The notes under the pieces: model-generated
Database searches by the model: none
Told to the model about the DNA's origin: nothing
The model's input: the letters and a program-made list of their open reading frames with translations, nothing else
DNA from: Adineta steineri
Taxonomy: Eukaryota; Rotifera; Eurotatoria; Adinetida; Adinetidae
Direction of reading: 5' to 3'
Length of the DNA: 64,000 bases
NCBI GenBank assembly: GCA_905250115.1
Contig: CAJNOI010000062.1
Coordinates: 352,249-416,248, forward strand
In this document: positions 37,501 through 50,355 of the stretch, in pieces
How the letters are laid out: each line of letters starts with the position of its first letter
Position numbering within the stretch: the first letter of the stretch is position 1
Program-made: the position numbers and the translations under genes

Positions 37501-40500
37501 TTTCATCGGTTCAAAATGATTCTACTATCGATTTATGTTTAAAGAAAAAAACTATTACTATTCATTCACATCAGGTATATTGCCCTTCTTTTTTAAACAA
37601 AAATATTTACAAGAATTATCTTTTGATTTATAGATTCAAAAAATTAAACAAATGATTGATAAATTTTTAAAAGAATTTCAAACAAATACAAACAAACAGT
37701 CTCAAGTAGTACCTAATCAAGTAAGTTGAAAACAATATTTAATATATGAATACTATCTAGACATTTCGATTCATATATTATCCTCTGATGATGATAGGAG
37801 AGATATTGCATACCGTCGTTCTATCATATCATAATTAGTTTAACTATTTTAAGAAGATTATAACAACAACAACACCAAGTGATTTATTCAAATCATCAAG
37901 TCAAACTAGTTTAATGAGTTGTAGTCAAACATTCAGTGAATTAATTCCATCTACATCAGTAGAATTACATACACCAAAACCAACTTTATCGATATTACCG
38001 ACTGGATATTCAATGATGGAATTTGCTTTACAAAATTTTAAACTTCCAAATAAACGGTAAGATATTTAAAAACATATTTCATGAGAAAGATCTTGATTTT
38101 TTTTGTATTTTAAAGACGATCAAAAAAAAGTTGGAAGACTTCAGGTAAGAATTTAATTGATCTATATGAAAACTTGATTTCGAGAGAATGAATATAATTT
38201 CGAAGAAGTTTGAAATATTTTCGTATCTAAAATTACCATAATAAGAATATTAGATGAGATAATCGTCTTTAAACGATAAATTTATTCTATTAGAATGGAC
38301 ATGGCAAGATTATGCTGATCTTATTAAATGGTCAGAAGTAAGTTTATTTCTTCTAATTATCAAATATTTACATATATATTTTCAGACTCCAATTCAAACA
38401 CCTCTTCTTCGACATTCATCTAATAATTCCCTTCGTATATCACGACAATGTTTTCTAGCTATTATGCGTTTTATGGGTGATTATCCGATGGCACGAGATC
38501 GAACTGAAATTAATTACGTAATATATCTTCTTAAGGTATTTATTTTAATTTGATAGGCCAGTGTCTTTATTGTTGTTTTGTTTTGCTTGACATAGAATAT
38601 GCATAAACATAGAATATTAATTGATGAAGTTCTATGTCAAATTATAAAACAATTAACTGATAATAAAAGTATAATAATTGATAGTATGCAACGTGGTTGG
38701 AAATTACTTGCAATTATACTTAATTATTTTATTCCAAGTGATCATTTAAAACCATATTTCCTAAAATATCTTCATGATAATCAAAATCATGATGAAAAAT
38801 TAGGTAAAAAGAACATTCTTTTAATCAATTAAATATATAGAAATACGTATTCTTCTAGTGAAATTATGTTTAAATCATTATGAACAAACATTAAAATATG
38901 GTGGAAGAAAAACTATACCAAATAAAACAGAAATTGATCTCATAACAAATGTATAATAATTTTTATTTATAAGAAAAAACATTTTCCTTGATTTATTTTA
39001 GAGTGGCGAAAATACTGAAAAACGCCAGATATTTTTATTACCAGGTGGATTTCCATTAACCATATCAATAACATCATCAATGGTAAAAAAATGTAGTAGT
39101 TTATCTTTTTTATGCAAACGTAGATTTAGTCATGAGTGAAATCGATTCGATTAGAACATGTTGAAATTTAAAAACGCGGTTATCATTCAAATTTTTAGTC
39201 ATACATGCTTTAATGAAAATAAAATTCAGGAAAGATAAGCAAATGATGAATTATATATAAATCGCTTTATTTGGGTAGTCTGACTATATTGGTCCTGACC
39301 ACTTTGAAAGAAAATTAAATACTATTCTGAGCAGCTACATATAAGGAAAATAAGGATCAATTAAAAACTTGTTTTTTCTTCTTGTTATGACTCTTCTGTG
39401 GTATAATATTTGTAATCGAAATTGATGAATTCGTCGAAGTATATTATGGAATTATTGTAGAAGTTTAAAATGCGTTTCCTACGGCAACTTCTTGATACTG
39501 CTTGAATAGATGCTTTTACTCTAAAAAAATGGGTATTTGGTACTATCGGAAACTCTTTCATGGTTTCCGACCTCTTCGGAAACCACAAGAAACATTTCCG
39601 AATCGCTCGGAAACCATAAAAGAGTTTCCGATAGTAACAAATACCCATTTGTTTTAGTGTATTTACGGTAGTGATGACGTATTGTATTTATTATGTTTTT
39701 GTACATTAGATAACATTGAATTAATTCCTGTTCAATATTGCTCAATCGCTTTGTTAAAATTTTTCTACATTTTTGTCCTAATGTTGAAAGATCAAAGAAG
39801 GAGTGTTATCTTTATTCAATAATTTGACTTTGTTTAGGTAATTGCTGATTGTCTTAATCTTCTATGCGAACAATTTAATATATCAAATGTATTAGAAAGT
39901 AGTGAATATTCTATTTTTATTATAAGTGCCTCAAGTATATTTTTTTTCTAAATTTTTATAACTTTTAAATTGTTTTTTTATGTAAATAGAATATTCATCT
40001 CGTTTATTAAATCTAACTGAATATCTTTTCGATATTTTCAATGATTGTATTCGATTAAATATAGATGATTTTCATTTGATTATTAAACGTATGCTTTGGT
40101 TTACTATTCCATTTCAAATGAATCATGATGATAAAAAATCTGAAATATTTATTGATTTTATGTATCATCAACTTATACCTGAATTTCTTGATGGAACAAT
40201 GATTATTTTAAATAATAATAATAATCTTTCCGATGATCTTATGGTATAAAAATCAAAATCGAAATTTTAATAAAATAAATTCATATAATTTATTCTAGCA
40301 AGAAATTTCGTTTATGGTAGCTCTTCAATATCGTGCGTCAAATAAAACGGATCTACCATCTATGTAAGTAAATATATATATTCAAGATAGTTGATTCTGA
40401 CAGTGAGACTTTAAGTATAGAAACTAAACTTTTGCATCGTATTTATTTAACAAAATCTACTAGAAATTTCTATTTATTGAAAACTATAATTATTTATTAG

Positions 40501-41441
40501 AAAAGAAATAAAATATCTTCTTCCGGCAAATGTATTAAAATTAAAAGATATTCATCCTCAACAATGGACAATAGCTATTCATGATAAATTTAATTCATCT
40601 GTTGCCATGATGTCAACAACTGAAGCTAAAATGAAATTTTTAGGTAATAAGAATAATCTTTTGTTCTTCCTATACGTGATTTGTTTCAGATCTTATACAA
40701 ACATGGCCTTTATTTGGTACAACATTCTTTACTGTTCAGGTTTATAATCATTTTATTCTGTTTCTCGTAGAGAAGAGTCCAATAAATACAAATTGTTTGT
40801 TTGATTGCTTGCTTGTGTGTCCGCAGGGTCAAAAACACATCCAAAACTGATTTTTCGAAAAAGACATTCCTAGAGGTATTTCGAAGCGGGAAGTTCGAAT
40901 CTGAGGTCTGTTGGGTGACCATGGTGAGGGGTAAAGGTCAAAAAATCATCAGAAACCGATTTCTCACGGTTTTCCCAGTAAATGTGAAGAGGATGCATTT
41001 CTACGAGAAAGAGCTGAGCGAGTCTTCGGACGAGCGTTACCTGTTATATAAAATTTTGTTTTTCTAGTCAATCGATAATTCATTAATTCGATCACCTTGT
41101 TTAATTGGTTTATGTAAAACTAATATTTTATTTCTTGATTTCTATACACGAGTAAGTTAATTAATTTTTTTTCATATTTAATAATAAAAATTTCTAAATA
41201 AAGGAAACAATGTCTGCAATTCTCTACAATGATATTGTATCAATTCGTCGTTATCAATCTACAATTGATATAAAATATGAAAGTTTAAATCAGATACATA
41301 TTCTTCAATGTAAACTTGATAAAGTAAGTTAATTATTCAAAATAAACTTAACCTCGAATTATATATATATTTAACTAGGCTCAAGATTTCGTTGCATTAA
41401 TTGAACGTTATTTAAGTTTAATTGGACGAACTGTAACATAA
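34537..41441 (+). CDS. Motorless myosin-XV-like tail protein (MyTH4-FERM)
   Basis: About 20 exons join on the plus strand, starting with 34537-34618, 34852-35081, 35134-35273, 35322-35468 and 35524-35622, and ending at the TAA 41439-41441. The product is roughly 1,100-1,200 residues. Order: disordered N-terminal part; a FERM-F2-like helical block (VFSPGETFDEPTLIELLYLQ, from ~36995); an F3/PH-like block (VVQILGISHSGIRLIKQ, ~37380-37575); linker; MyTH4 domain (~38300-38830, with FLAIMRFMGDYP and DEVLCQIIKQLTDN); then a C-terminal FERM domain (~38860-41440). This matches the tail of unconventional myosin XV. I see no motor, IQ or SH3 sequence in the 3 kb upstream or inside. Such tails bind microtubules and membrane or adhesion proteins. 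The first exon is the least certain part. A GC-AG splice at 36440 is likely. Confidence 0.8.
36650..36960 (+). repeat. Possible tRNA-derived SINE in intron
   Basis: Within the intron before VFSPGETF, a GC-richer block begins near 36664. It has ACAGCGCGGTTGTGG, which resembles a tRNA A box, and about 35 bases later GTTCAAATC, a perfect match to the B-box core GWTCRANNC. Clover-leaf pairing is poor, so a working tRNA is unlikely. Confidence 0.35.
39519..39659. mobile_element. Foldback MITE, TA-flanked
   Basis: Two arms of ~54 bp are almost perfect reverse complements (CTCTAAAA...GGTTTCCGA and CACTAAAAC...GGTTTCCGA). They are separated by a ~33 bp loop and flanked by TA (39517-39518 and 39660-39661). 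The length is 141 bp. TA duplications and these ends fit Tc1/mariner-type MITEs. It is in a myosin-tail intron. Confidence 0.8.
40790..41040. repeat. Intronic insertion with internal direct repeat
   Basis: A GC-richer block fills the intron between exons ending near 40740 and starting at 41068. The segment GGTCAAAAACACATC...CTGATTTTTC (from ~40828) is repeated in degenerate form as GGTCAAAAAATCATC...CCGATTTCTC (from ~40937). It has a B-box-like GTTCGAATC at ~40893. The origin is unknown. Confidence 0.35.
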
Positions 41442-44400
41442 AAATTCATATTATAATTACACATGTGAACTATTTTTATTTCAAAAGAATTTTATATAAT
41501 CTCGCTGTTTCATGTTCTAAAAAAAATCATGTTTGTACTTATCATAAATTATAAATGAAAACAGGCCAGACCGAATACGAGACATTATTTCTTTTGATCT
41601 CAATTCGTGATAAATAAGTATAAAAATAATTAAATATGGTCTAATACGCAATAAAAATGTATTCATTATCTAACTTTTAAACAATCAGTAAGGTTTACTC
41701 TGTAAACTAAGCGATCAATTTTAGTATATATATATACAACTAAAAACAACGTCTGCAGAATTAGTACGATTATAACAAACCTTTTCTAATGCGATATATA
41801 TTAGCATTAAATTCTCACATGTATAGCATATGTTGACAACTTAATGATGGCTATTGAGTACAATGTCGTATCGATTTGGAGTCTCGCATATCATTATAAT
41901 CAAGGCGTAATGTGTTTATAGTCTACATTCAAAATAGTTCTGTTTTTTTTTGTCTGTGTTGTTTGTTATTTCCATAATAACTCGACCAAAATATGCCAAA
42001 AGCGAAAAACAAATGAGATGAGAAATTATCTTGATATAATGTCACTTAGAGAAAATTTACAAATATTTAAATGTATCTTATCGTTAAATGATTATAAAAT
42101 TTTAGATATAAATTGTATTCTCTATGCACGTTGAATAAATTGCAAGATAGAGATGAAAAATAAAGAAACAAGCAAATGTTGAAGATTTTCTCTTCGTCAA
42201 TTATTACCATATATCAAGTAAGCATATTTTCAACGAAATAATTCAATTTGAGATGTCCGACAGAACTTAAGATTAAGCTAGAGAATCTTTTTTTTTAATG
42301 ATATTAACAACTGAACCAATAGAATAAATTTGTACTCATATAATGAAATAATTTTTTGATTTATTTAGTATTAAAATAGCTGTAATAGATATGTTTATTG
42401 AGTAATTTGTATTCTTCTTATGTGGCATTACGTATATTTTCCACAATGTAAAAGTTTTGTACTTAATTGGATATGAAGAATGATGTTTATTAATTCTATT
42501 GAATTTGTTAACATACGTCAAAACATGTGTAGTGAATATTTGTCAGATCAGTAGACTTATGGGAAAAAAAAGACTCTACTTTTAATTATCATTACTATGA
42601 AATTAATAGCAGAGAATTAGTTTTTTTTCTCAATAAGAAGATAAGATGCTTATCTTAAATAATAGTTGATCTGTAAGACGGGCTTAATTAATATTAATAT
42701 TTTTATTAATCAAAATATACATCATTTCTCAATTCTTTGTATATTATTAAGAAATCGGAAACATCGAAAAATATTTAGTATTGTCCTTCTGATGACTTTT
42801 TGTATTAATTTTGTGTCTTATTTTTTCTTTATGCTAATTCGAGTTACTCTAATAGTTATTTTATGTATTAAAAAAAAAGTTTACTGATTGGAAGTATTTA
42901 TAATTTCCTTTTCTATTCATTCTAATAAATGACATCTTTTTTACTAGTAATTTGATCTACATCATGAAAAGATTCTACTCTACGCTTCGATAATATATAT
43001 TTAGAATATATTAAAGTAAGTCAGTCATAAGATCTTATTTTAAAAATAGATTAACATGACATTCAACTTTAGGAACACAATTAGAAGAGCGATTGTTCTC
43101 TTGCAATCTATGTTAACCTATATAGAAATAATAAATACTCGGACGAAAAAGAAAATGTCCTGAGTGTTATATGTAGAATTATTTCTCTTAATATTATTAT
43201 ATTTGGATCTATTCGAACAGAATATATAATCAAGAATCAAATTACCACATGTCTACAGAAAAGACTATATAAAATGTCACAATAAAATATTCAAACATAA
43301 CATCTTATATTTTCAGTTCATAGAAGAAAAATTAATTATACAATATGTTCAATAACATCAAATCAATGAAACAGTTATATTGGTCTGTCTAGGCTAAGCA
43401 AAAAATTGAAAAATAATTTATTATTAAAAATATCAAAGTAAGTAGTTAAAAAAATTACACTAGATCAGATGATTAACTTAAGTCATCGAACTATCGTCAT
43501 ATATCATTGCTATTAATAATATCGATTGATTAATTAACATTCAACAACTTGCTAATGTAGTAAAATATACATGATTAGATAGATAATTATGAGGATATAA
43601 ATATCACTTTTTACATTTCACATATAGTGTGAAGTGTTGAAAAACAGATTTTAATATATTGTCACGTTCTCGGCAACTTTATTCTTTTTATGTCGAATGA
43701 ATAGTTAAATATAAAGAATGTGTGACTATTTTAATTTTTGATGAATGTGTAGAGACGGAACAAAAAAACATTTTCTCGGCACTTCAAAAACAGTAAAAAA
43801 AACTAATGAAAACATGATTCTTGTTATGTCGAACAGTTCAGTACCTTTAATTATATATTAAATATATAATGACAAAAAATGTATGCGACAACTTCATTAT
43901 AGATTAAAATATAACGCCTTGAAGTAATACGTGTGAAACGATGTTGTAGAGAAGATTTCCAAAAGTGTAACACCCTTCTTCTTTTTTTCTTCTCCTAACT
44001 ATAGAATGTAGATCAGGAGAAAAAAGTTCTTTTTGCTATTTTGAATAGCAAAGAACATACGAAATGTAGTATATAATCAAATCAAACAACGTTGTTATTT
44101 GTTTTTTTTACAGATCTTTTTGTTGTTTTATATTGAGTATATAACATATTCAAGTATTTTATCAAAATCCTAAATAAATTGATTAATTATTCCAAATAAC
44201 TTTATCAGACAAAAGCTATCGAACTTATTAAGGTAAATTTCACTTTAAAATAATTTTTTACTATTCGAGTAAGTTGGGTAGACAATCACTCATAATTTTA
44301 CAAATTTTTTTGAAATCATCGTGACACTGTTCATTATTATTTATTATAAAAAAAAATATATATTTACATTATCTCGCAGTTATTTCCTTCCTTATTCGAC

Positions 44401-44586
44401 GTCATTAGTGCATATATACGAATACGACTTCATGTGAAATCTATATTATATTTTTAATCATGACAGAAGTAATAAATCAAATTTTATGAGATGTAATAAC
44501 ATTCAAATAAAATATTTTCTTGACATTCTTTTCAAGTACTTTTTTAAGTTCGAGATATCATTAAGTTGTTTTTTTATATTTTTAGA
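41442..44586. other. Gene-free AT-rich stretch
   Basis: About 3.1 kb with no ORF resembling coding sequence, no inverted repeat with clear ends and only homopolymer and TA-rich tracts. The short frames (for example near 42666) are Ile/Phe/Lys-rich chance ORFs. Confidence 0.45.
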
Positions 44587-45994
44587 ATGTTGTATTGTGG
44601 CAAAATTAATCGGACAAATCTTCAGATTGATTATTTACAAAAAATTTATTTTGAAAAAAGTTGGGCTTGGTGGCTAAATCATATGGGTAAATAAAATTTA
44701 GGAATTTCTCGCTCTCGCTCTCGATGTATACATCAATCTTTAATTTATATTCTTTTTAGGCACATTTGTTGTATTTATAATTGGTTTTTTTGGAAATATG
44801 TTGTGTCTTATATTTTTATGTCGCCGACGTAAGTTTAATACGAATATTTTTCTAGAAAACTCTATTGATTTTTATTATCTTATTAGCTTTCATACGAAAT
44901 TCTTATACACAATATTTAATTGCATTAGCTATTGTAGATACGGGAGCAATTTTTTTTGAAAGTAAAGATAATATTTTGTTTTTTGTTTCTTTTTTTTTCG
45001 AAACAATATCCTTTTAGCAATTACTGCACTTGATGATTTATATCAATATCAAAGCAAAGATAGAAGAGCTTTAATTCAACATACTATCGTTTCATGTAAA
45101 TTATTTTATTATATAAGATTTATATTTTATTCTATGAGTTCTTGGTAAGATTAGTTTTTTAATGTGAGTATATATATATTTATTTTTGTTATTAGGATTG
45201 TTGTTGCCTTAGCTGTTGAACGATTAGTAGCCGTTAAATATCCATTATGGTCAAAACATATATGTAGCGTTACAAATGCACGTCGAATTATATTGATCAT
45301 GTTCTTATTTACAATGGCTATACAATCGTATCATCTTGTTATTAAAGGTCTTGATTGTTCATCATCATCAAAAATAACAACAAAACTAAATTGTCGATGT
45401 AAAACTTTACTTGGTTACGCAACAATAGATATTATTTTTACAATCTATATTTGGCGACTTGTTTTAATGACTTTATTACCATTAATTATTATTATAACTG
45501 TTAATATACTTATTATGAGTAAATTATTTAATAAAAATTGTTTAATTGACCATACAAATCGAGTGAATAATGCACGCCGAAAAGTAGTTTTACGTTATAA
45601 AGTATCTCGTATGTTAGTAATTGTTTCGACAATTTATCTTCTTTTTCATTTACCTGGTTCAACTTTAGAAGTTGTTAAATTTCTTCTTGTACATGCCTTT
45701 CGTTTATGTGATCTTAAATGGCAATATTATATATATATTGCACAAGATATATTTGATTTATTAACAAATTTTAATTATGGAATTAATTTTTATTTATATA
45801 TAATCAGTAGTAAACATGTAAGATGTGCATTAATACATAAAAATTCAATATTTCGTGTATCAACAACTCGAAGTAAAGAAAATTGGCGAAAATCAAAAAC
45901 GTTTCTATCATCATATATTTATTCGTCAAGAAAACCTCACGAACGTGATATTAATGCAAGTTTAGCTGGATGTGAAACTGTAACATCTGTATAA
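44587..45994 (+). CDS. Rhodopsin-like GPCR (class A, neuropeptide-receptor-like)
   Basis: Five exons: 44587-44686, 44760-44828, 44887-44961, 45018-45144 and 45196-45994, with introns of about 50-75 bp. The N-terminus has an N-glycosylation site (NRT). TM1 holds the class A GN motif (GFFGNMLCLIFL). TM2 is LIALAIVDTGAIFF, and the TM3 end has ERLVAVKYPL in the DRY position. TM5 is LVLMTLLPLIIIITVNILIMS and TM6 is MLVIVSTIYLLFHLPG. TM7 has NFNYGINFYLY in place of NPxxY. The single Cys before TM3 (CKLFYYI) can pair with the second extracellular loop. A basic, Ser-rich tail follows. The layout resembles FMRFamide-type receptors, but the ligand cannot be read from sequence. The ATG follows TTTTTAG by one base. 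Confidence 0.85.
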
Positions 45995-47520
45995 TAATGT
46001 TTATATTACTTACTAACTCTCTCTCTATATATACATACCAATACTAATCAGAGTCTTTTTTTATAACTTATTTTGTCTATACATATATTGACAATAAATA
46101 AAAATTATGTTGTTTTATATTTATTAAAATGAAGATAATATATATGTATATTTCTTTTTATGTTTCAAAGTCTAACAATCAACTGTCTTTTTAATTCTAT
46201 ACAATTTAGTAACTATTTTCTCGTCTAGATGTGCATGACATATAAGTATTGAGACAGGAAAAGTATATGGTAAAGCTTCAAAGGAAGACATCACTTATCT
46301 TAAAGTGACGGAATGCTAATAATAAAGATGTTTGTTATTGTTAATTAATAATATCAAACATATCAGAATTAAATTAGAGCTTTTACTACTAACAAACTAA
46401 TAATTTTAGAATCATAGTTTGTCCCTGATGAACTTCAAAATAAACGTACTCGAAGTTTATAATAATCATCATATTTTCCAGGTATATCTCATTCAAGATT
46501 CTAATAATTACTTTTTTCTGCATCTGCTACCATCATTGAATCGTATTTGTGCTTAGAGTACTATTTAAATATGTATGTTATGAAAACAAGGATAAATATT
46601 CTTTTTTCTTTCCTTCAAAAATTCAATGAATTGTATTTAACCATTTTGAAAAATTGAATCAGGTTCTATTAGACTTTATGACTCTATAGCATGTTGTTAT
46701 ATAACGATACGAACGTTTTTGCTATCAAAAAATTATTGACAAAACTGAGAATATGTTGGACACTATCACGAGAAGAAAATAAGATTTTTTAAGATAGACC
46801 AGGGAGTTTCACACCCACTACGGATATCCGTCTAAATAGACGTATATATATAATAAAGAAAGAAAATAAAAACTGTTATCTCGCATGCGTTGGTTGTAAA
46901 ATTATAGAGTATATAGATACGTATGTGTGATTGTCTCTAACACACGTGATAATCTTTTTTAGATTATAGATCGAAAATCATCTAAATCTTACACTTGGCA
47001 GAGTTCAGCTAAATTAAGGAAAGTACCTAAAGATAAAAGTTCAGTTTAGGAGAAAACTTTTCATATGCTCTCATGAACAAAATTATATCCAGGATGTTTT
47101 TAAGATATATATATATTTATGAGTTGACTGACACTTTCATTATGTTGATTTTGTGAATCACGCATAATTAGACTTTTTTTTTGAAATCATCACTAAAAGT
47201 TGTATCAGTAATTATTGAGAAAAATAACATGAATCTTTCGTTACTATTTTTATAAAACTTAATATACATAAGAAATTCTTGTTAGTCTCTCATGTCTTTT
47301 AAAGAAAGAGAAACTTTAGCTATATATTTTTGCGAGGAAAATATATAAGAAAAAATTTATAAAAGAAGAGAAAATAACAATTGAGGCAACTCTGAGTCTA
47401 ATATTTGAGTACTTGAAATTGTTTCCAATAGTTTAAAATAGAGCAATATGCTAAATGTACTAAAACTTGACGTCTATTGGATGACCCACTTCAGCTTTAA
47501 TTAGAAAGATATTAGGTTCC

Positions 47521-47621
47521 CAATGTTATATCCTGAGGTCATTGAATCATATTACAACATAATTATGTTGTCAATGTTATTTCCAGAGGCCATCCAATCA
47601 CGTTGCAACATAATTATGTTG
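47521..47621. repeat. Tandem ~51 bp repeat carrying a 16-bp palindrome
   Basis: Two adjacent diverged copies (47521-47570 and 47571-47621) share CAATGTTAT..CC.GAGG.CAT. Each ends in the perfect palindrome CAACATAATTATGTTG (47555-47570 and 47606-47621), which is unchanged although the rest has diverged. Confidence 0.7.
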
Positions 47622-47693
47622 ATCACTCCGGTCATATATCTTGCAATCTCAATGGATAAAAATAGACTGCGTGAGTGTTATTGCTAGGTCTTC

Positions 47694-47757
47694 AGACTGG
47701 AATGTCTTTTTGACTCGGATGTCCTTTTAGTTGGGATATCTTTTCAACTGGAATAGC
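47694..47757. repeat. Degenerate ~18 bp tandem repeat
   Basis: About four degenerate units of the form ACTGGAATGTCTTTTTG follow one another (GGAATGTC, GGATGTCC, GGGATATC, GGAATAGC cores). It lies 70 bp downstream of the palindrome-bearing tandem pair and may belong to the same decayed element. Confidence 0.5.
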
Positions 47758-49065
47758 ACGTCAGCTAATAATGTTTTCTCAAATGAAGTGCCCTTTAGGG
47801 AAAAACCTGTTTTCCTCCATGTAATAAAGCACATTTAACTAGATCATATCTATTAATATAAATGAAAACCTATTATCTATAAATACTTTTACTGGAAAGT
47901 TATTGTACATACAATGTCAAGCTTATGCAACTAAATATACTACCGCGTCTAATTAATGAGATTGTAACGAATATTTTGATGATTCAAAGATAAGAGAATA
48001 ATTTGAATAAAATTACACAATACGAATAAAAAAAATCACTTTGCTAAGAAGATAATGAATATTTTCTAAAAGATGCTCTCTTTCGCATGGACAATCTTTA
48101 ATATTTTGTCACCTCCCCATTAAAGAAAAATATACATATTTTATTATTTCATATTTTGATAGATTAAGATGACATTGATCATCAAGTAAGGACATAAATC
48201 GGGTACTTTTATTCAATGAACTTAAATACAAACGATGAAAAATGCTCTAATGTTCATGAACTTTCAATCTTAATGTTGAGTTTATTATTAGATGACCTAT
48301 CTACTTCTACAGCAACATTTCGCTTAATTTCAACTGAAATTTAACAATAATATTTTTTCCATCATGTCTACAATCATAATTATGGATAACATATCAATAG
48401 CATAATCACCTTTGATTTGTTTCTCATCTTAATAAAATAAAAATTATTAAATACACTACATATTTTTCATAAATTGTCTGATTATTACTAATAGACGATC
48501 ATAAATTTATTAATAGATCTGTTTCGTGAGTATTATCAGTACAACCCCACAGCTCTATGTCATTGTAAACGAAAGAAATCGTCTACTATCGGTTCATACA
48601 AATGGAATACTTAAATACATTTCCGGATTTCGTGAAGTGGCAATGTAGTCATCTTAAGATTAAGTACAGGGCAGACATAATACTTACACCCACACATCCT
48701 GCTCTATTGCTTTTATCATCATGCGAAAATACTGCATTTAGGTCGTGTATTAAATAATCTGACATAAAACACTGCATGAGATATAAATGAGAATTATTAC
48801 ATAAGCCCACAAGAGAAAACAAAGAAAATTTATATTGATATAACGCTATGAGACAATTAATAAAATAAAATTATAATGACATTGCTTGTTGTCTATATTA
48901 ATAATATAAATGTACTTAGATATAATATTATACGAACGAAAAACATGAAGTTTCTAATCAAACATCAATCAATAGAATAATTCATTCATACTCTTACAAT
49001 AAATATTTTGAACAAACATAAAATGACATTGATAGTAAATAAAAACAGATAGTTACAATAATTAT

Positions 49066-50119
49066 TTAAGGAATAGAAATAGGTTTATAATTTGTAGGAC
49101 ATACATCTATTGTTATAATAGGTAATACTTGATTATTATTTCTTCTATTAATCCAATGTTGCCATCGACCGAAAAATATGTTACCAAGAACATGAACAAG
49201 TTGCTTACGAAAACGTTCTGAAGCACAACAATAGATATAGAATGCTACCTACATTTTGAAAGGAAAATATCAATGTTTTTCTTTTAGATATTTCAAACAA
49301 AATACTTACAGAATACATAGAATATTCTATTAAAATTGTTATTGTAAAAATAAGTCCATTGGAAACAAGTACGAATGGATCTGTTGTATATATATTAAGT
49401 ATATATATATAAAAGGAGGTAAAGGGAATAATAGCAATTACAATATAGCCAATATAAACTAATAACATTGCTGTCAATTGTCGATCTCGACTTAAACGTA
49501 CTACGTTTACGTTTTGACTAGCTAATGTTCGAGCTTTATAGAAAGCTAATACTGAAAATATAATTAAGATACTCAATGGTAAACATCCATAGAGAACTGG
49601 TAAAGTAAAATGAGAAAAATAAATTGAATAGATTGGATTAAAAACTGCACATGCACTAGAAGATGTATCCCAATAAATGAAAGTGAATAGACTATGTATA
49701 AACCAGAATATACATGCAATAAGAATAAAACGTTGAGCTAATCGTAGATTACTTAAATGTCGATATTTACTCATTGATAAAACTTGATCAATTGTTGCTA
49801 AACACATACTTGTCAACCAAACTGATAAACACCAATTTGATGCAAAGAAATATGTTTTACAAAACCAGAGCATAGGTCTTGGATCAATAGAAAATCCATC
49901 AGAAAGTATACGTACAAATAATGCTGTTAATAATTGACCCATTCCGACTATTGAAGCAAATGTTAAATAAAATGCACATGTTGTTTCTCGAAATGTTTTT
50001 AATGTTGTAAAAATAATTATATTTAATATTCCACCAATTATACCTATGATTAAAATAAATAAACCAAAATATGCGGTAACTTCTTTTAATGCAAATTTTA
50101 AATCAAGTATAGTTGGCAT
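49066..50119 (-). CDS. Rhodopsin-like GPCR, divergent
   Basis: Two exons, 50119-49310 and 49248-49066, with a 61 bp intron inside TM7. The ~330-residue product has seven hydrophobic segments: TM1 FGLFILIIGIIGGILNIIIF with the class A Asn, TM2 FYLTFASIVGMGQLLTALF, TM3 FASNWCLSVWLTSMCLATID, then TM4 to TM7. The DRY position reads TIDQVLSMSKY, so the usual Arg is not present. The second loop has a Cys (SSACAVF) for pairing with the Cys before TM3. TM7 ends YSMYSVAFYIYCCASERFRKQL, with helix-8-type basic residues and a CC pair that could be palmitoylated. This form is typical of large rotifer-specific receptor families; the ligand is unknown. Confidence 0.85.
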
Positions 50120-50355
50120 AATTAGATATCCTTTCCTATAGTTTGAAGAAGAGATTGTAAAATTTCACATCAAATATAAAGAAAAGATTAAATTCATAGA
50201 CGAAATAAATTTAATAGATATCTACCTGGAGGTGTCAAAAAAAGATTTTATGAACAGATTATTGAATGCAATGAAAAAATGTCATATTTTTTTGCGTAAT
50301 TATAAACGCAGCCATGTAAATGTCGACAAAATTAAATATTGGTGTATATGACAAC

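Larger units (their letters stand above)
45995..49065. other. Gene-free stretch with tandem repeats
   Basis: About 3 kb between the two GPCR genes. The only structure I see is the short tandem repeats at 47521-47757. The rest is AT-rich with no coding pattern. Confidence 0.45.
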
